DNA of 64,000 nt from contig NC_035177.2 in NCBI RefSeq assembly GCF_001659605.2, positions 31,574,136 through 31,638,135 on the forward strand, in the 5' to 3' direction. Shown one piece after another: positions 10,889 through 22,860 of this stretch. Positions within the stretch are counted from its first letter, which is position 1, and each line of letters begins with the position of its first letter. This DNA is from Manihot esculenta. Its lineage: Eukaryota > Streptophyta > Magnoliopsida > Malpighiales > Euphorbiaceae. The notes under the pieces are model-generated. The model was given only the letters and a program-made list of their open reading frames with translations, searched no databases and had not been told where the DNA came from. The translations under genes and the position numbers were made by a program.

Positions 10889-12999
10889 GGTAGTTCAATG
10901 TGTTGTAGTGGCACACTTACATGAATGATAAGAACAGGACAATTAACTAGTGGAATTTTATCAATATTCTGCAAAAAAAGAAAACCAAGATAACAAGAAG
11001 TTCATTACATTAAAAAAAATACAAATAAAAATACGCATCACTTAAGCAAAGAGCTAAAACAATTAAACGTACTTGCAAATATGTTGTTACCTTATAAATA
11101 TCAAACCAATATGTACGCTTGACAGGATACATGACTCTTAAACCTGAGAGTATGGGACTATGCAGAACTACAGCTCGTAACTGGGGCAGTCGAGCTGCAA
11201 GATCTAAGGTGGGGCCACTTCCAACAGATTGTCCATAAAGGATAATGTCTTCTTGCTTAGTGCCACAACTTTTTTCAAGACACTTGTATGCAGCTTCAAT
11301 ATCTGCATATGTATTCTGCTCACTCGGCTGCAATACAGGAACATGGCTTCAGATGAAACTTGTATTTTTTCCTCCCACTAATTCCACACAATTCATAAAC
11401 CCTCAACTATAATTTGTAAACAAAAAGATATCTATTCATAATTTAAGGATATTATTAAGAAGTTTAGAAAAGCAAACCTTTCCAGATGATTGCCCATACC
11501 CGGAATAGTCATACCTGAAAAAAGTTGATAAGTGAATGCACTGAGAATATTTTTCTGATATGGTATAGCTTAAGATACCAGCACAATTTATAACTTCAGT
11601 AACGACATAGGAAAACCAATTACAAGCAGGTTTGTTGCCATTTGGTTAAGAACCTCAGATCACTGGATTGTCTAAGGTATGGTCCATAGCAATGCTGTTT
11701 GAGTAAATTCATTAAGCAACACTAATTAACATAAACCACAACAACAACAGTTCTACAGATATTCCAAGAATATACTTACTTTTACATTGGTGAGACTGTA
11801 AGATAAGATAAAACCAAGACTAGTACTAAAATCGAAGCTTGTCCTATTCTCATCATGCTAAATGGTCTTTTTGTGAATGTGATCGTCCCACAACCTTGAA
11901 ATATCTCATTCTCCATGAATTTGAATAAAGTATAAGTTCGATTCTACATTTAATCAAATCTGTTTTTAAGTTAACTTAAACGAATCACAGCTACAACCTG
12001 AAAATATTCCTAGCCAACCATCAACTAAATTCCAATTTATTGCAAAATAAAGCTATGTTAGAAAACAACATGGGTAAACATCAATTACCAACAGTGTTTT
12101 TTCTTTTATTTTGCTTGGATTTCTTCTTTAGCCATTAGGTTAAGAACCTCAGTTGACTGGCTTTTTTGAGGTACGGTCTATACAAATGCTGTTTGAGTAA
12201 ATTCATTAAGCAACAATAATTAACATAAACCACAACTACAAAAATTCTGCAGATATGCCAAGAGTATACTTAATTTTACATTGGTGAGACAGTTAGACAA
12301 TTAAAGTTCGTCCCATTTTCAACCTGTTAAACAGTCTTTTTGTCAATGTGATCTTCCCAACACCTTGAAATATCTCATTTCTCCATGAATTTGTATAGAA
12401 TAAAACTTCGATTCTGCATTTAATCTTTCTACAAAAACCGATAAATTGACCAAATATCTGTTTTTAAGTTAATTTGGAGGAATCCCAGCTAAAACATTCC
12501 TAGCTAGCATCTACTAAATTCCACTCTCTTGCAAACTAAAACTTGAGAAAACACAAACCCACCCCAAGTTCTCAGCTAAATCATAAAAGCAAGCAAAAAG
12601 CCCATTACGGAACTGCAAAACTATCACAAAAAAGCTCAACGCTAAAACGCTTTCAAATTAGAGTAGCAAAGGGAGTAAAAAGCAATAGCGAGAGTACCCC
12701 ATTAGATTAACCCTCAGGTGGATGCTCAATTCGATGAAGAGCTCATACATCTGCCCCAGATCGGTAGCATTACCGTGAGAGTAAAGAAGAGTAGAGGTAG
12801 CCATAGGATGCCTTATGTACATTGCCACTATCTCTGTGCCTTTCCTAGTGGGCAATTTCAAGATTTCGACATTTTCACGATGAGGGAAGGGGCTCAAAAG
12901 CAAGAGACCATTAAGGTCGTCTGTTATTAGCTTGTATGATGGTGGGTTTGGTGGAAAGAAGGCAAATTTCGCTGCCATGGACGATGTCACCCCTCCCAT
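9178..12999 (-). CDS. ABHD17-like alpha/beta hydrolase (candidate protein depalmitoylase)
   Basis: Five exons (12999-12698, 11514-11478, 11327-11091, 10968-10921, 9693-9178) join in frame to 379 residues. The 37-nt second exon encodes the [12 protein letters not shown] segment. Family features are the oxyanion-type [10 protein letters not shown] (about residue 73), the nucleophile elbow GQSVG with Ser147, Asp212 in GTSDEVVD, and His241 in [11 protein letters not shown]. Human ABHD17 proteins and plant homologues remove palmitate from membrane proteins. The N-terminus MGGVTS fits an N-myristoylation signal (Gly2, Ser6), which would place the enzyme at membranes. After the hydrolase domain comes a tail of about 120 residues rich in Ser/Lys/Asp, with repeated KSTD/KSVD and KLKNQS words, probably disordered. 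The last exon alone is 516 nt. All junctions are GT-AG and there are no premature stops. Confidence 0.92.
10851..10884 (+). repeat. (AG)17 microsatellite
   Basis: Seventeen uninterrupted AG units lie in the last intron of the ABHD17-like gene, about 35 bp past the exon 4 donor. Confidence 0.97.
11636..12540. repeat. Diverged direct duplication inside ABHD17-like intron 1
   Basis: Two similar segments of about 415 bp (11636-12050 and 12130-12540) lie in the same orientation. Shared landmarks are GTTAAGAACCTCAG, GCTGTTTGAGTAAATTCATT, TTTTACATTGGTGAGAC and CTGTTTTTAAGTTAA, in the same order and spacing. Many substitutions and small indels separate them. Confidence 0.85.
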
Positions 13000-15472
13000 C
13001 TCTTTCTCTATCAGTCTTGCTCTGTTTTTGCTTTCCTTTCTTGCTCTGCTTCCTCCGTTTTCTTGGTAAAATAAAATTCTGTTTTGGAGAGCCTGAAATC
13101 TGGAGTTTAGTTCAGATTAAAAAAAGGAAAAAGAAAAACATTCTATTCCATTCCCCTTTTTGCTACTTCCAGAAGAATAAATTTACTGTCAAAAGATTTT
13201 TTACTTTGGCAATTTTTTTCATATGCCATTTGATTAATTTTAATTTACGATCGGATAGGTTATTAAAAGAAGTAATTATTTAAAAATTTATAAGCTTTTC
13301 ATAATGAGAGTTCAATATATATATTTTAATGAAAAAATAAATCACAATTCATTCATTTTCGCTTCATATTTTATAATTTAATTTATATAAAATAATATTT
13401 ATATGCAAATTCTATTAATAAACTTTTTATCCATCATCTTCAAAAAAATGAATGTTATACCATAATAATACCACATTACTCATAAATTTCGACTAGTTAT
13501 CTGATTTTCTATTTTGATAAACTTTTTATCGATCATTTTATCTCATAAATTTCTATAAATTTAATTTTTATCGATCTTCTTCATCTCAATTTTCATAATA
13601 CCCCTTCATTCATCATGCTTAACCAGTTCTTCAAAAAATAAATGATCCATTATAGTAATACCACATTGTTTATAAATTTTTACTAGTGATTTGATTTTCT
13701 GTTTTGATAAACATTTTGTTCTGTTTTTAGAATTTACAAAAGATTGTTCATCGATAAACTTTCTGGTTTACTCCCAAAAACTATAAATCAACTGTTATTT
13801 TTTGATATGTTAGAGAAATTAATTTGTAGAATTAAAACACCCAACCACGTTCTATTCTGACCCTTACATTTTCTAATCTGATTTAACTTTTTTTAAAGAA
13901 CTCATCCATCAGAGCATCTCTACTTATCTAAATTTTATTTGAAGCAAGATTATAAATTCAATAGCCTTTTAAGGCACTACCATAGCCCACTAGTTTCATC
14001 AAATAATAGCTCTTTAGCATTTTCTATGCATGGAATTCAATTATTAGCATTGATTTTTTTAATGAATTAATTTTATTAATATCATTCAATCATTTCTTTT
14101 TTAAATTTAATCAAGATTAAAACTGTAATTTTAGAATTTTAAAAATAATTTATTATTGCCAAGTTAATTATCTGTCATGTACGAATGATATAGTTTTAAA
14201 AATTTATTAATATACTAACAATTAACCCTCAAAGGTTAGTTAATTATAATTCCTTTTTTTTCTGAATAAAAAATTAATATCAAATCATACTCTTGTCTTA
14301 GAATGATACAAACTATAAAATTATCATCTATTAAATGTATTTTTAATAAATATAACTCAAAAAATAAATAAATAAATAAACATGTTAAAGGTTAGTTAAT
14401 TATAATTCCTTCCATTTAATTCTGTTTATTTCTACCGTTAAAAATAAATCAAAAGATCAAATTACTCATTTTTCTTCTTTTTCGGTTTTTCTTCTTCTTT
14501 TTCGGTTTTTTTTTTTAAAATAAATTTTAAAAATTGGATTAATGAGAGAAAAGAAGAAGTAAAAAAAAAAAAGATTATTGAGAGGAGGAAAAAGAAGAAA
14601 AATTAGATTTTAAAAATTGGATTATTGAGGAAGAAGGAGTAGAAGTAGAAAAATTGGACTTCAAAAAATTGAGTTATTGAGAATAAAGAAGGACGAGGAG
14701 AAGAAATCGGATTATTGAGGAAGAAGAAGAAGGGGTTAGTGAGGATAAAATTGAGTTTTAAAAATTTTTTCTCTCATTTTTCATATATTTTTAATAGAAA
14801 ATATTTTTAGTGAAAAAAAAATAAAATGACTATTTTACTGAAAGATAAAAGATAAAGATATTTTAATAAATTTTTAAAAATATAGGGACTGACTTGTTAA
14901 TAATAATAATATCTAAAAATCAAATAGTAAATCTCTGGTATGATCAAGCAAAATATTAAATTTGTGAATTTAGGACTTTGTAGTAAATTGATTTATGAGT
15001 CTGTCTTGGTATTTGGGATTTGTTTTCTTTTTCTTGGTTTAAAATTCCTCACTTTTTTTTCAGAAGAAGATAGAGACGGATTTATGTTTATAGGCTTCTT
15101 CACGATCATGGCCGGCTAGAATTGCCGGTGCTAATGGCAATGGAGGAATACATCAACTAGCTTGAGATTGATGTGGGTGTGCATCGACATGGACAAACAT
15201 GAACTCCCTCAAGATCTTGGGTGATATAAGGAGATTAATCCATTGGAACATGCAAAGCCAACATTATTGAATAACCACTCCCCTGTCACCCAAATTCAGA
15301 GATGAATTTGAAAGGAAAATTTTGAGGAAGAGGGCATAACAAGGATGGAATAATAGACAGAAAAAAATGAGGGATTTTATTAATAAGTTAAAAGAGAAAA
15401 GGATAAAATGGAAAGTTTAAAAAGTTTATCTGATGAGATTTTAACAAAAAATTGATTATAAATGGATAGAGG
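13000..15472. other. Intergenic, AT-rich, with purine/pyrimidine tracts
   Basis: The first 70 bp are pyrimidine-rich and lie just upstream of the ABHD17-like start, so probably promoter/5' UTR. From 13250 the DNA is AT-rich. 14464-14513 is C/T-rich and 14540-14750 is A/G-rich with several degenerate copies of AAAATTGGATTATTGAGGAA. A segment of ordinary composition (15061-15350) has no recognisable coding content. Confidence 0.5.
14231..14411. repeat. 25-bp exact direct repeats flanking 131 bp
   Basis: The same 25 bp (starting AAAGGTTAGTTAATTATAA) occurs at 14231-14255 and 14387-14411. The sequence between is AT-rich and ends in four or five AAAT units. Confidence 0.9.
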
Positions 15473-15915
15473 TAGGGGTGAGTATTTGGTCGGTTCAATT
15501 TAAAATCAAATCGAAAATTAAAATTTTAGTATTTATAAAAATCGGATCGAACTGATTTTTATCAGAAATCAAATTGAACCAAATCGGTCTGATTCAGTTC
15601 GATTTAATTCGATTTGATCAATTTAAATTTTTAATAAATTTTTTATTTTTTACTCTTCATTTTTAGTATTTTAAAATTTAATTAGAATATTTTAACATTA
15701 ATATGATCTAATCTCTCTGTATTATTGAAAATAATATATTATAATCACTGATCAATTCGGTTTGATTTTTTAATTTTTTTTATTAAAATCGAACCGAATT
15801 GAAATTTTTAAAATTAAAAATCAAACCGAACCGAAATGAATAAAAACCAAACTGAATTTGCAAATTAATTCGATTCGATTAATTTTTTCGGTTTGAATTG
15901 AATACTGATCCTCCG
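15473..15915. mobile_element. MITE-like element rich in TCGGTT/AACCGA words
   Basis: This is about 440 bp with many internal words such as CGGTTTGATT and AATCGAACCGAA in both orientations, so that its two halves are roughly self-complementary. The termini (AGGGGTGAGTATTTGGTCGG and the complement of its right end) are imperfect inverted repeats. No ORF is present. A decayed relative lies at about 44245-44655. Superfamily not determined. Confidence 0.6.
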
Positions 15916-16571
15916 AAATGGAAAAACTATTTTATTAATATATAAAATGTTTTAATAAATTTAAAAAAATATGAAAACTAATTTATAAATAATAATAATA
16001 CGTAAAGTAAATCATAAATTTCCCTTTAATTTAAAAAAAAATCAAGAAATAAAACACCCCATGTAGAATTTGTGATTTAACAACTAGTGAAATCACAAAT
16101 ATGATCAATATAGATTAAATTGTTAATTAAATGAAAGCTCCAAATATTTTGCTCCCATTTCACAATCCAAAAAAAAAGATCAGGAAATTTATTTTGATTT
16201 TAACATTTTTTGGCTGGTTAATGTTGCTATGAACCCTTAACAGTCATTTATTTAATGGCAGGCAGGATATAAAGCAAAAGGAAAAAGGGGAAAAAAGAGA
16301 AGAATCAAAGTTGTATATGGTAAGTAATCAAAGTGATGATTATATAGAAACTCTCAAACTCTTATTTATGGATTCAAACTAGCAACTTACAACTCTCTTG
16401 GCGGCCATTGCCATATTACCAGAAACAAACTTGGAAATCAAAAGTACCAAACGTTGTGGGAAAATGAAAAAAAAAAAAAAAATGATTACAACGAGCAAGG
16501 AACTCAATATCTATATTATAGCTGCAAGTTCAATATTATGTTTATCATGGTAAGTCTGCAACTTCAACGCC

Positions 16572-19341
16572 CTAGTCCTCATGGCAACAGAGGAAACTGA
16601 TATATTTCTCCATGACTCGGTGGCACTCAGGGCATCTGAGCTGCTCAGGGATCCTACTGGCGCTTTTAGAGAACTCAAAACGGCAGCAAGTATGAGAAAG
16701 ACAATGAATCTTTTCATGGTGTTCTTTGAACGACAACTCAAAGCCTTTAATTTCAATTTGCTCCTTCCAGACTTCATACTCTGTCAATGTCGGCAAAACT
16801 GCGGAGCTGTGCCCATTAACCACAATGTCAGATCCTTTAGCGAACACGGCCCATCCACCTTCTTTGTCGTAGCTAAGCAGTTTCTTAATTTCTAGCATCG
16901 TAGAATCTTCTTCATCGATCTTGCCGAGTTGAAGCTTGGAGTACAACATGCTTTCAAGCCTTGTCCAGAAGAACCAGATCATGGTTAAGTCCTCCCACAC
17001 GTAGCTCAGCTTCTCCTCGATGATTGTTGCTATGACTCGCTGAACTTTCTCCCTCTTGCTGCTCTTCCCTACGTACACCAGCTCCAGTGGTATGCTTGCT
17101 TCCAGTGCAACTGATCTTGCCGTGCTGGTGAACTTCCTCACCCACTCGATATCGTCACCTCCATACAATAATATATACCTTTCTTCATTAATCTGTTCAA
17201 GGAGATGTTAATATTAGTTTAAATATATATGTTTAAAAGGGTTTAATTGGTATGGTTATTTTAATTACCCAGTTCATAATATTTTTGTCAATGCCATCAA
17301 CCAGAAGCTCGAGCTTCCATGTTTCTTCCTTCCAGAGGGATTCTTCTCTCAAGCTAGTGAAAGGGAAAGCGTGGCTTCCCCAAATCCACATCATGTGCAG
17401 TGCATTAGGGCAGACAACTCTTCCCTGAGAGTCGAGCACCACCAGTATAGGCCTGCTCCTGTAGTGCCATACCTCCTTGACGAATTTAATGACCACTTTA
17501 TCGATCATTGATGGGTGGTGCACCACGTACCATGGCATCGTATCCTGCAGGGATTCAAATTGCTTTTGCATACACTCGGTCCAGGGCACTGTATGGTCCA
17601 CAATTGGGACCCAAACCACCTCATACTGAACCTCCGCCCTGGTGGGGTGGAGCCTGGACTCCTTGTAAATCTGTTCAAGAATCGAAAGCTCGTCTTGGGA
17701 AATGTCTAGCCCCGAAACGAGCAATAGCACATTCTTCTTCATCAGCACCTCAACTTTAACCTGTTCAAGCAATAATAATCATAAGAAATCTTGCACTAGC
17801 TTGAAATTAATTGCTGCTACAGATGATAGATGTGGTAGAAGAAAAAAACCCTTTTCTTGGTCGAGCCCTCAACAAGTGGTGGGACGTCATCCTTGCTATA
17901 AATCAGGGTCTTCAGGATCTTGATGTTGTCAATATGGATTGTTTCAAAAAGAGTCACAAGCACTTGATAGGCTTCAACAGTTCTCTTCTCCTCTGCATAT
18001 AAATCAACATTATTATATTAACCGTTAATTTCTACAAGGACAATTTCTATATCACTTCTCCAAAATAGATATCTGATGGGAGATTTCAGGTTCGACCAAA
18101 TGGGCTTTAGAAAACTGTGAGGTAGCGAACCTATGTGTTGGTAACAAATAGAGAGCTGCTTTTTTAGATGCTCGTCTATGTTACGAAGTTTGTGAGCCAA
18201 GGTGGATAGTTCCCATGCTTCAGTGGTAGCAAACCTGAAATAATTAAGCCGAAGAGAGATTATTTCTATGATTTATTAATAATTAATAACGCACCAGCAA
18301 GGAGTGTAAAATCACTAATTGAAAAAGACCCAGAATCTAAATTATCAATTAACAAATTCAGCCTATGCATGTTGGGTTGGTAAAGAGAAGGTGCATACTC
18401 ATGTCCCATGGTGGTGAGACTGCTGATCTGAGTTGCACAAGCCACAATACTCCTTATGGTCCAGTAAACAGCAGTTGGGGTGAGAGAGGTGGCTGTGGAC
18501 AAAGCAGGCATGTCTGGGGAAATATATGTAGATGGTAATTCCCTGAACTCAACTATGCAACCAGTCACCTCCAACATGATCCTGATCAGATGATTAAGTG
18601 CTTCAAATCGAGGCCTCAATAGGCCTGAGTGTTCCAGTATAATAGGCAACTGTTTGAGGATTGCCACTGATTTGGCAAGTTGGTTTGAGGAGTAAATCTG
18701 GGCAAGCAGCCAGAATTCTCCATAATTTGAAGCAAAGGCTGCCATGGTGAGCACCAGCTTAGCATCCCAGGAGTAGTTCGATAGCATGCTGAATATTGAG
18801 AGAGTTATGGCATGGGCGTCTGATCCACCCAGAGAGTTGTAGCAAATCTGAAAATTTTCAGTCCAAACAATTAGGGCCAACCTCTATATTGCAGATCATT
18901 CATATGCGAATTGATATATTACTTGCCTCGCAACAAATTCTGTCAATAACAAACGACAGTGTTTCAAGCTTGGAAATGAAATTGCAACGATTCTTGTCAT
19001 CTGACTCTGCATGAGACGCGGTTGGCTGCAATGAATAAACAGAAGTGATAACTATCAGCTATCATCAACTCATGGAAGATCAAATGAATTAATTGCAGAA
19101 TTTTTGTATTAATTATTACCGTCAATGTGGTCTCAACTTGAAGGGTAGCACGTTTCAGGATGTCTTCAACAATGTCAAGGAGAGGTCTGACATCGAACTC
19201 GCGGCCATCAGGGCAATGAGTTGCCTGAATTTGCTTCATCACTGAAGTCTCGTCGGAAAGAGCTAGCATGGATCGGTCAGTCTTGATCAGCTGATGGGTA
19301 GCGCCGTTGCCTGGAATTACTGTGGGTGACCTGAAGGCCAT
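16572..19341 (-). CDS. Sieve element occlusion protein (copy A)
   Basis: Seven exons (19341-19120, 19025-18927, 18847-18399, 18234-18131, 17992-17850, 17760-17269, 17192-16572) give about 709 residues, the usual SEO size. Exon phases match copies B and C exactly; exons 3 and 5 are identical in length (449 and 143 nt). Features are the N-terminal IQATHCPDGREFDVRPLL segment, the SEO_N helical part (SNYSWDAKLVLTMAAFASNYGEFW), the thioredoxin-like middle beginning KNVLLLVSGLDIS, the LLVDGIDKNIMNW segment, GGWAVF, and the C-terminal cysteine cluster CPECHRVMEKYISFLCC. SEO proteins are P-proteins that form filaments in phloem sieve elements and plug injured sieve tubes. The second intron has a GC donor (GAG|GCAAGT), covered in the findings. 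Copy A is clearly diverged from B and C and is an older paralogue. No stop or frameshift was seen. Confidence 0.93.
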
Positions 19342-19435
19342 AGGGAGCAAAGGGCGATTGAACTGCGAGATATAAGACTGAGAAGAAGGAAAGAGTTATT
19401 GAATTGTATGTTCCAGTGCGCAACAAGTACAAGCT

Positions 19436-19443
19436 TATTTATA
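19436..19443 (-). promoter_or_regulatory. Probable TATA box of SEO copy A
   Basis: TATAAATA on the minus strand lies about 95 bp upstream of the ATG, in a context (CTAATTACTATAAATAAG) that resembles the TATA context of copies B and C. Confidence 0.6.
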
Positions 19444-21156
19444 GTAATTAGAAATCAGAAATGGAAAGAAGGGAAGCATTAAATTCACCTCCTTGCTTCC
19501 ATTGTAATCTAAACCCTAAAACGTTAATCAGAAGAATGTTAATCAGCCGCTTTTAATAGGTTTAGAATTCGAATTTCGGTGGAAACCAATTATTAAAATA
19601 AAAAGAAAAAAAACAAACAAACAAACAGGAGAATGTTAAGTTGTTTTGCAAAATCTATGGCCTATTTCTCCTATTGATAGCCAGTTTAGCACGTCCCTTG
19701 TATTATCCTGTGCACTAGTGTATGCTTTAAAAAAAAATACCCAAAAACTCTATTAAGTTTATGAAGTAAACAGTATCATTTGTATATATAAAAAAAGCAA
19801 AATTAGGTTGCTTTGTCCGAAAAAAAAAAGTTAGATTTCATGCCATGTTTTTTTTAAGGTAAACAATAGAAACGTTGATTTAATGGCCGACCAAATATAC
19901 AGTTTGCACAATTTGTCCCCAGCTGGCATTAGTTATGACAACTCCAGAATGCATATAAACTTGTGGAGTATTCCAATCAAACATCTCAACCAGTTCATGG
20001 AGGCTTTATATCCCCAGTAGTTAATTGTGTTGGATTTCAATTTTGGTATGATTTTATTATATTTTATTCCACGCTAAAATTAAAATTTGAATTATTTAAA
20101 TACAATCATATAATTTTTTTAAAAAAATTAATATTTATTTTATTATATATAAATATAAAATATTACATTAAAACTATATAATATGTAAAACCATATTTTT
20201 AAAACTATATAATAAAATTATAATATCGGTAAAATTATTATAAATACATATATATAATTGAATTTTTTTAATGAATCTTATTGCTAAATATTATTTTTAA
20301 TATTAAATTTTATAAATTTAGTGGCTATTTTATTCTGAAAAAAGGACAAATTTCTTGTAATGAGTAAAACTAAGTATATTTAACAAATTCTCTAAATTAA
20401 AAAAAAAAAATCACCATGTCTTTGATATATCTTCTTTTTCTTTAATTTATTTTTAAAATTTTCATGTGATCGTGCTTGAACTTCTAATCTAAAGTTAAAG
20501 GTCGAGCAACAATTTAGGCAGCTTTCTTTGTAGAAAATGAAAAAAAAAAAAAAATTAAATACACTACAAACGGCTTTTAAATTTTAAAAAAAATCTATCA
20601 TCAGTTTTTTTTAATTAATTTTAATCATTAAAAATTAAGAAAAACTTAAAATATTTTCAATTTTTATGATTATTCACTTATAAAAATCATAACTTTTTTT
20701 TCTCTTTTTAGTGTTAAAAAATCACGCAGTGTTAATTTAATTTAAAAATCTAACTGTATGAATTAATTAATAATTTTTTTCATATTATTAAAATTAAATA
20801 ATAAATTTTTCTAAAAAATATAATAGCAAAGGTGTTCAACTGCTTTCACATTAATTACCTTTTGTTCTACGGACTTGCTAAGGCTTGTTTGGTTTTTATT
20901 AGTAAAACAGTACAATTTTTTTTTTTTTTCAGAAAATTTCTTTGACCTTTTCTTTTTCAGGAAACCAGAATGTGGTGTTAAACCAGAATGAGTAGGAGAA
21001 GCCTACCCATTTATTTATTTTTATTATTTTAAAATAATATTTATCATGATTTTGAATACTTAATAGGAAACTTTTAACTCATGCATTAGCTTTTTAACTT
21101 CTATAAATTAAAAAAAAAAAAAATTAAAGTGGGGCTTTTTTTTTTGGAGTAAAAAT

Positions 21157-21699
21157 TAGGGATGGCAACGGATCGGGTATTTTCGGGTACCCGATCCGAC
21201 CGAACCCTAATAGAACGGATTTGGGTAGTTATAATCGGGTTTGGGACGGATTCGAATTTTAAAAATAATACCCGTTGCGGGTTCGGATCGGATTCGGATT
21301 TTATGTACAGGGTATCCACTACCCGAACCCGTTTATATAAATAATTAATTTAATATAAAAAATATATTTTACAATAATATTTATAAATTTTTTTTATATA
21401 TTTTTATTTAAAAATTTAAATTTAAATATTCTTTAGAAATATTAGATTTTTTAAATGAAAATTATTAATGAAAAATATTTTTTATATAAATTATTAATTA
21501 AAATATATAAGATAAAATATATAAGATTAAACGGATTCGAGTTTTATTCGGATAATAATAATCGGGTTTGGGACGGATTCGGATAATTTAAATTAATTTT
21601 TAATCGGATTTGGAACGAGTTCGAATATTACTAATATAAATCGAATTCGGATTCGGGTAGTTTAATTTTCGCGGATACCCTACCCGTTTACATTCCTAG
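21157..21699. mobile_element. MITE-like element with CGGGT-rich inverted termini
   Basis: The left end reads TAGGGATGGCAACGGATCGG and the complement of the right end reads TAGGAATGTAAACGGGTAGG, so the termini are imperfect inverted repeats of about 30-40 bp. Inside are many CGGATTCGGA/CGGGTTTGGGACGGATTCG words flanking an AT-rich core. No ORF and no clear target-site duplication were found. Confidence 0.65.
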
Positions 21700-21894
21700 T
21701 AAAAATAGATGTTAAGCGAAGAAAAAACAAAAAAAAGAAAAAAAATAACACTGGCATTGTTTCCCATCAGCAAATTATAAGATTGCCTCTAGAAGCATGC
21801 TCCAAAATATAAATACCTAGAGGATACTCTTTGAGCCAAAGTTGCAAAATAGTCCATAGGGAAGTTTGTCGTTGGAAAAATATGTATAAATTTA

Positions 21895-22860
21895 TATTTT
21901 ATGAAAAATATTTTACATATTTGATATTCGATACACTCAAAAAATTTAATTAATAAAAAGTGTTTTGATAATTTATTTTAAAATTAAAAAATTTATATAA
22001 ATTTTATTTAAATTTAAAATTACATTTAATATGATATATTTTTTTATTATGTGGCATTATATTTTACTTTTTTTATTAGTAAATATGGACTCATTTTACA
22101 TTTAAATAAATATTATAAACATATAATATTAACAAAAATTATTTTAATTAATTAAAATATATTTTTAATCTATCTTTGTTTTTTACTTTTTAATTTCATA
22201 ATTTTTTTTATTTTCATAAATTATAAATTCTCAAATATAAAGATTATTATTTTGATAGAGGGAAAGAATAGAAATAATTCGGTTTCGGTTGTTCTTTCAT
22301 TAATTACATCATCGAAAAATAATGTTAAAAAAAAAAAAAAGGAAAATCATGTTACAAATGAAATAAAATAAAATTAAATTAAAAAAATGAGTAAAAGAAT
22401 GAGATAAAATATTTAAAATATTTTTAATTAATTAAAATAATTTTTATTTATTGATTGTGTGAGGTAAAGTTTATATTATGTATTAAATAAATCACACGTT
22501 TAATAATAAAATAGCCAAATATAATATCACATAATAAAAAAATATATTCTTAAATATAATTTCAAATTTAAATAAAATTTGTATAAATCTTTTAATTTTA
22601 GAATAAATTATTAAAATTAAAACATTTAGATAAAATATCAAAACACTTAAAATTTTTTAATATTAATTATTTTTTATTTATGCATTAAATGAAATACACA
22701 TTTAATAATAAAAAAGTCACATGTAATGTCACGTGATTAATAGCACATCCCATTGATTCTAATTTCAAATTAAGATAAAATTATACAAAACATTTCAATT
22801 TTAAATTAAATTATCAAAATTGAAACATTTGAATAAAATTGCTAAAATGTGTTAAAATTT
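21895..22860. repeat. Three copies of an AT-rich ~190-bp unit, one inverted
   Basis: Units lie at about 21895-22090 (inverted), 22478-22660 and 22680-22860 (direct to each other). All share, in one orientation, a block with TTTAATAATAAAA, then CACATAATAAAAAAATAT or a variant, then TCAAATTTAAATAAAATT and AAATTATTAAAATTAAAACATTT. Low complexity makes borders approximate. Confidence 0.6.

Noticed and set aside
10677..10916. 79-codon minus-strand ORF with a Ser/Leu run
   Set aside because: The run is the translated (AG)n microsatellite within an intron.
21101..21344. Short ORFs on both strands in the MITE-like element
   Set aside because: They arise from the CGGGT/CGGAT repeats and have no protein similarity.
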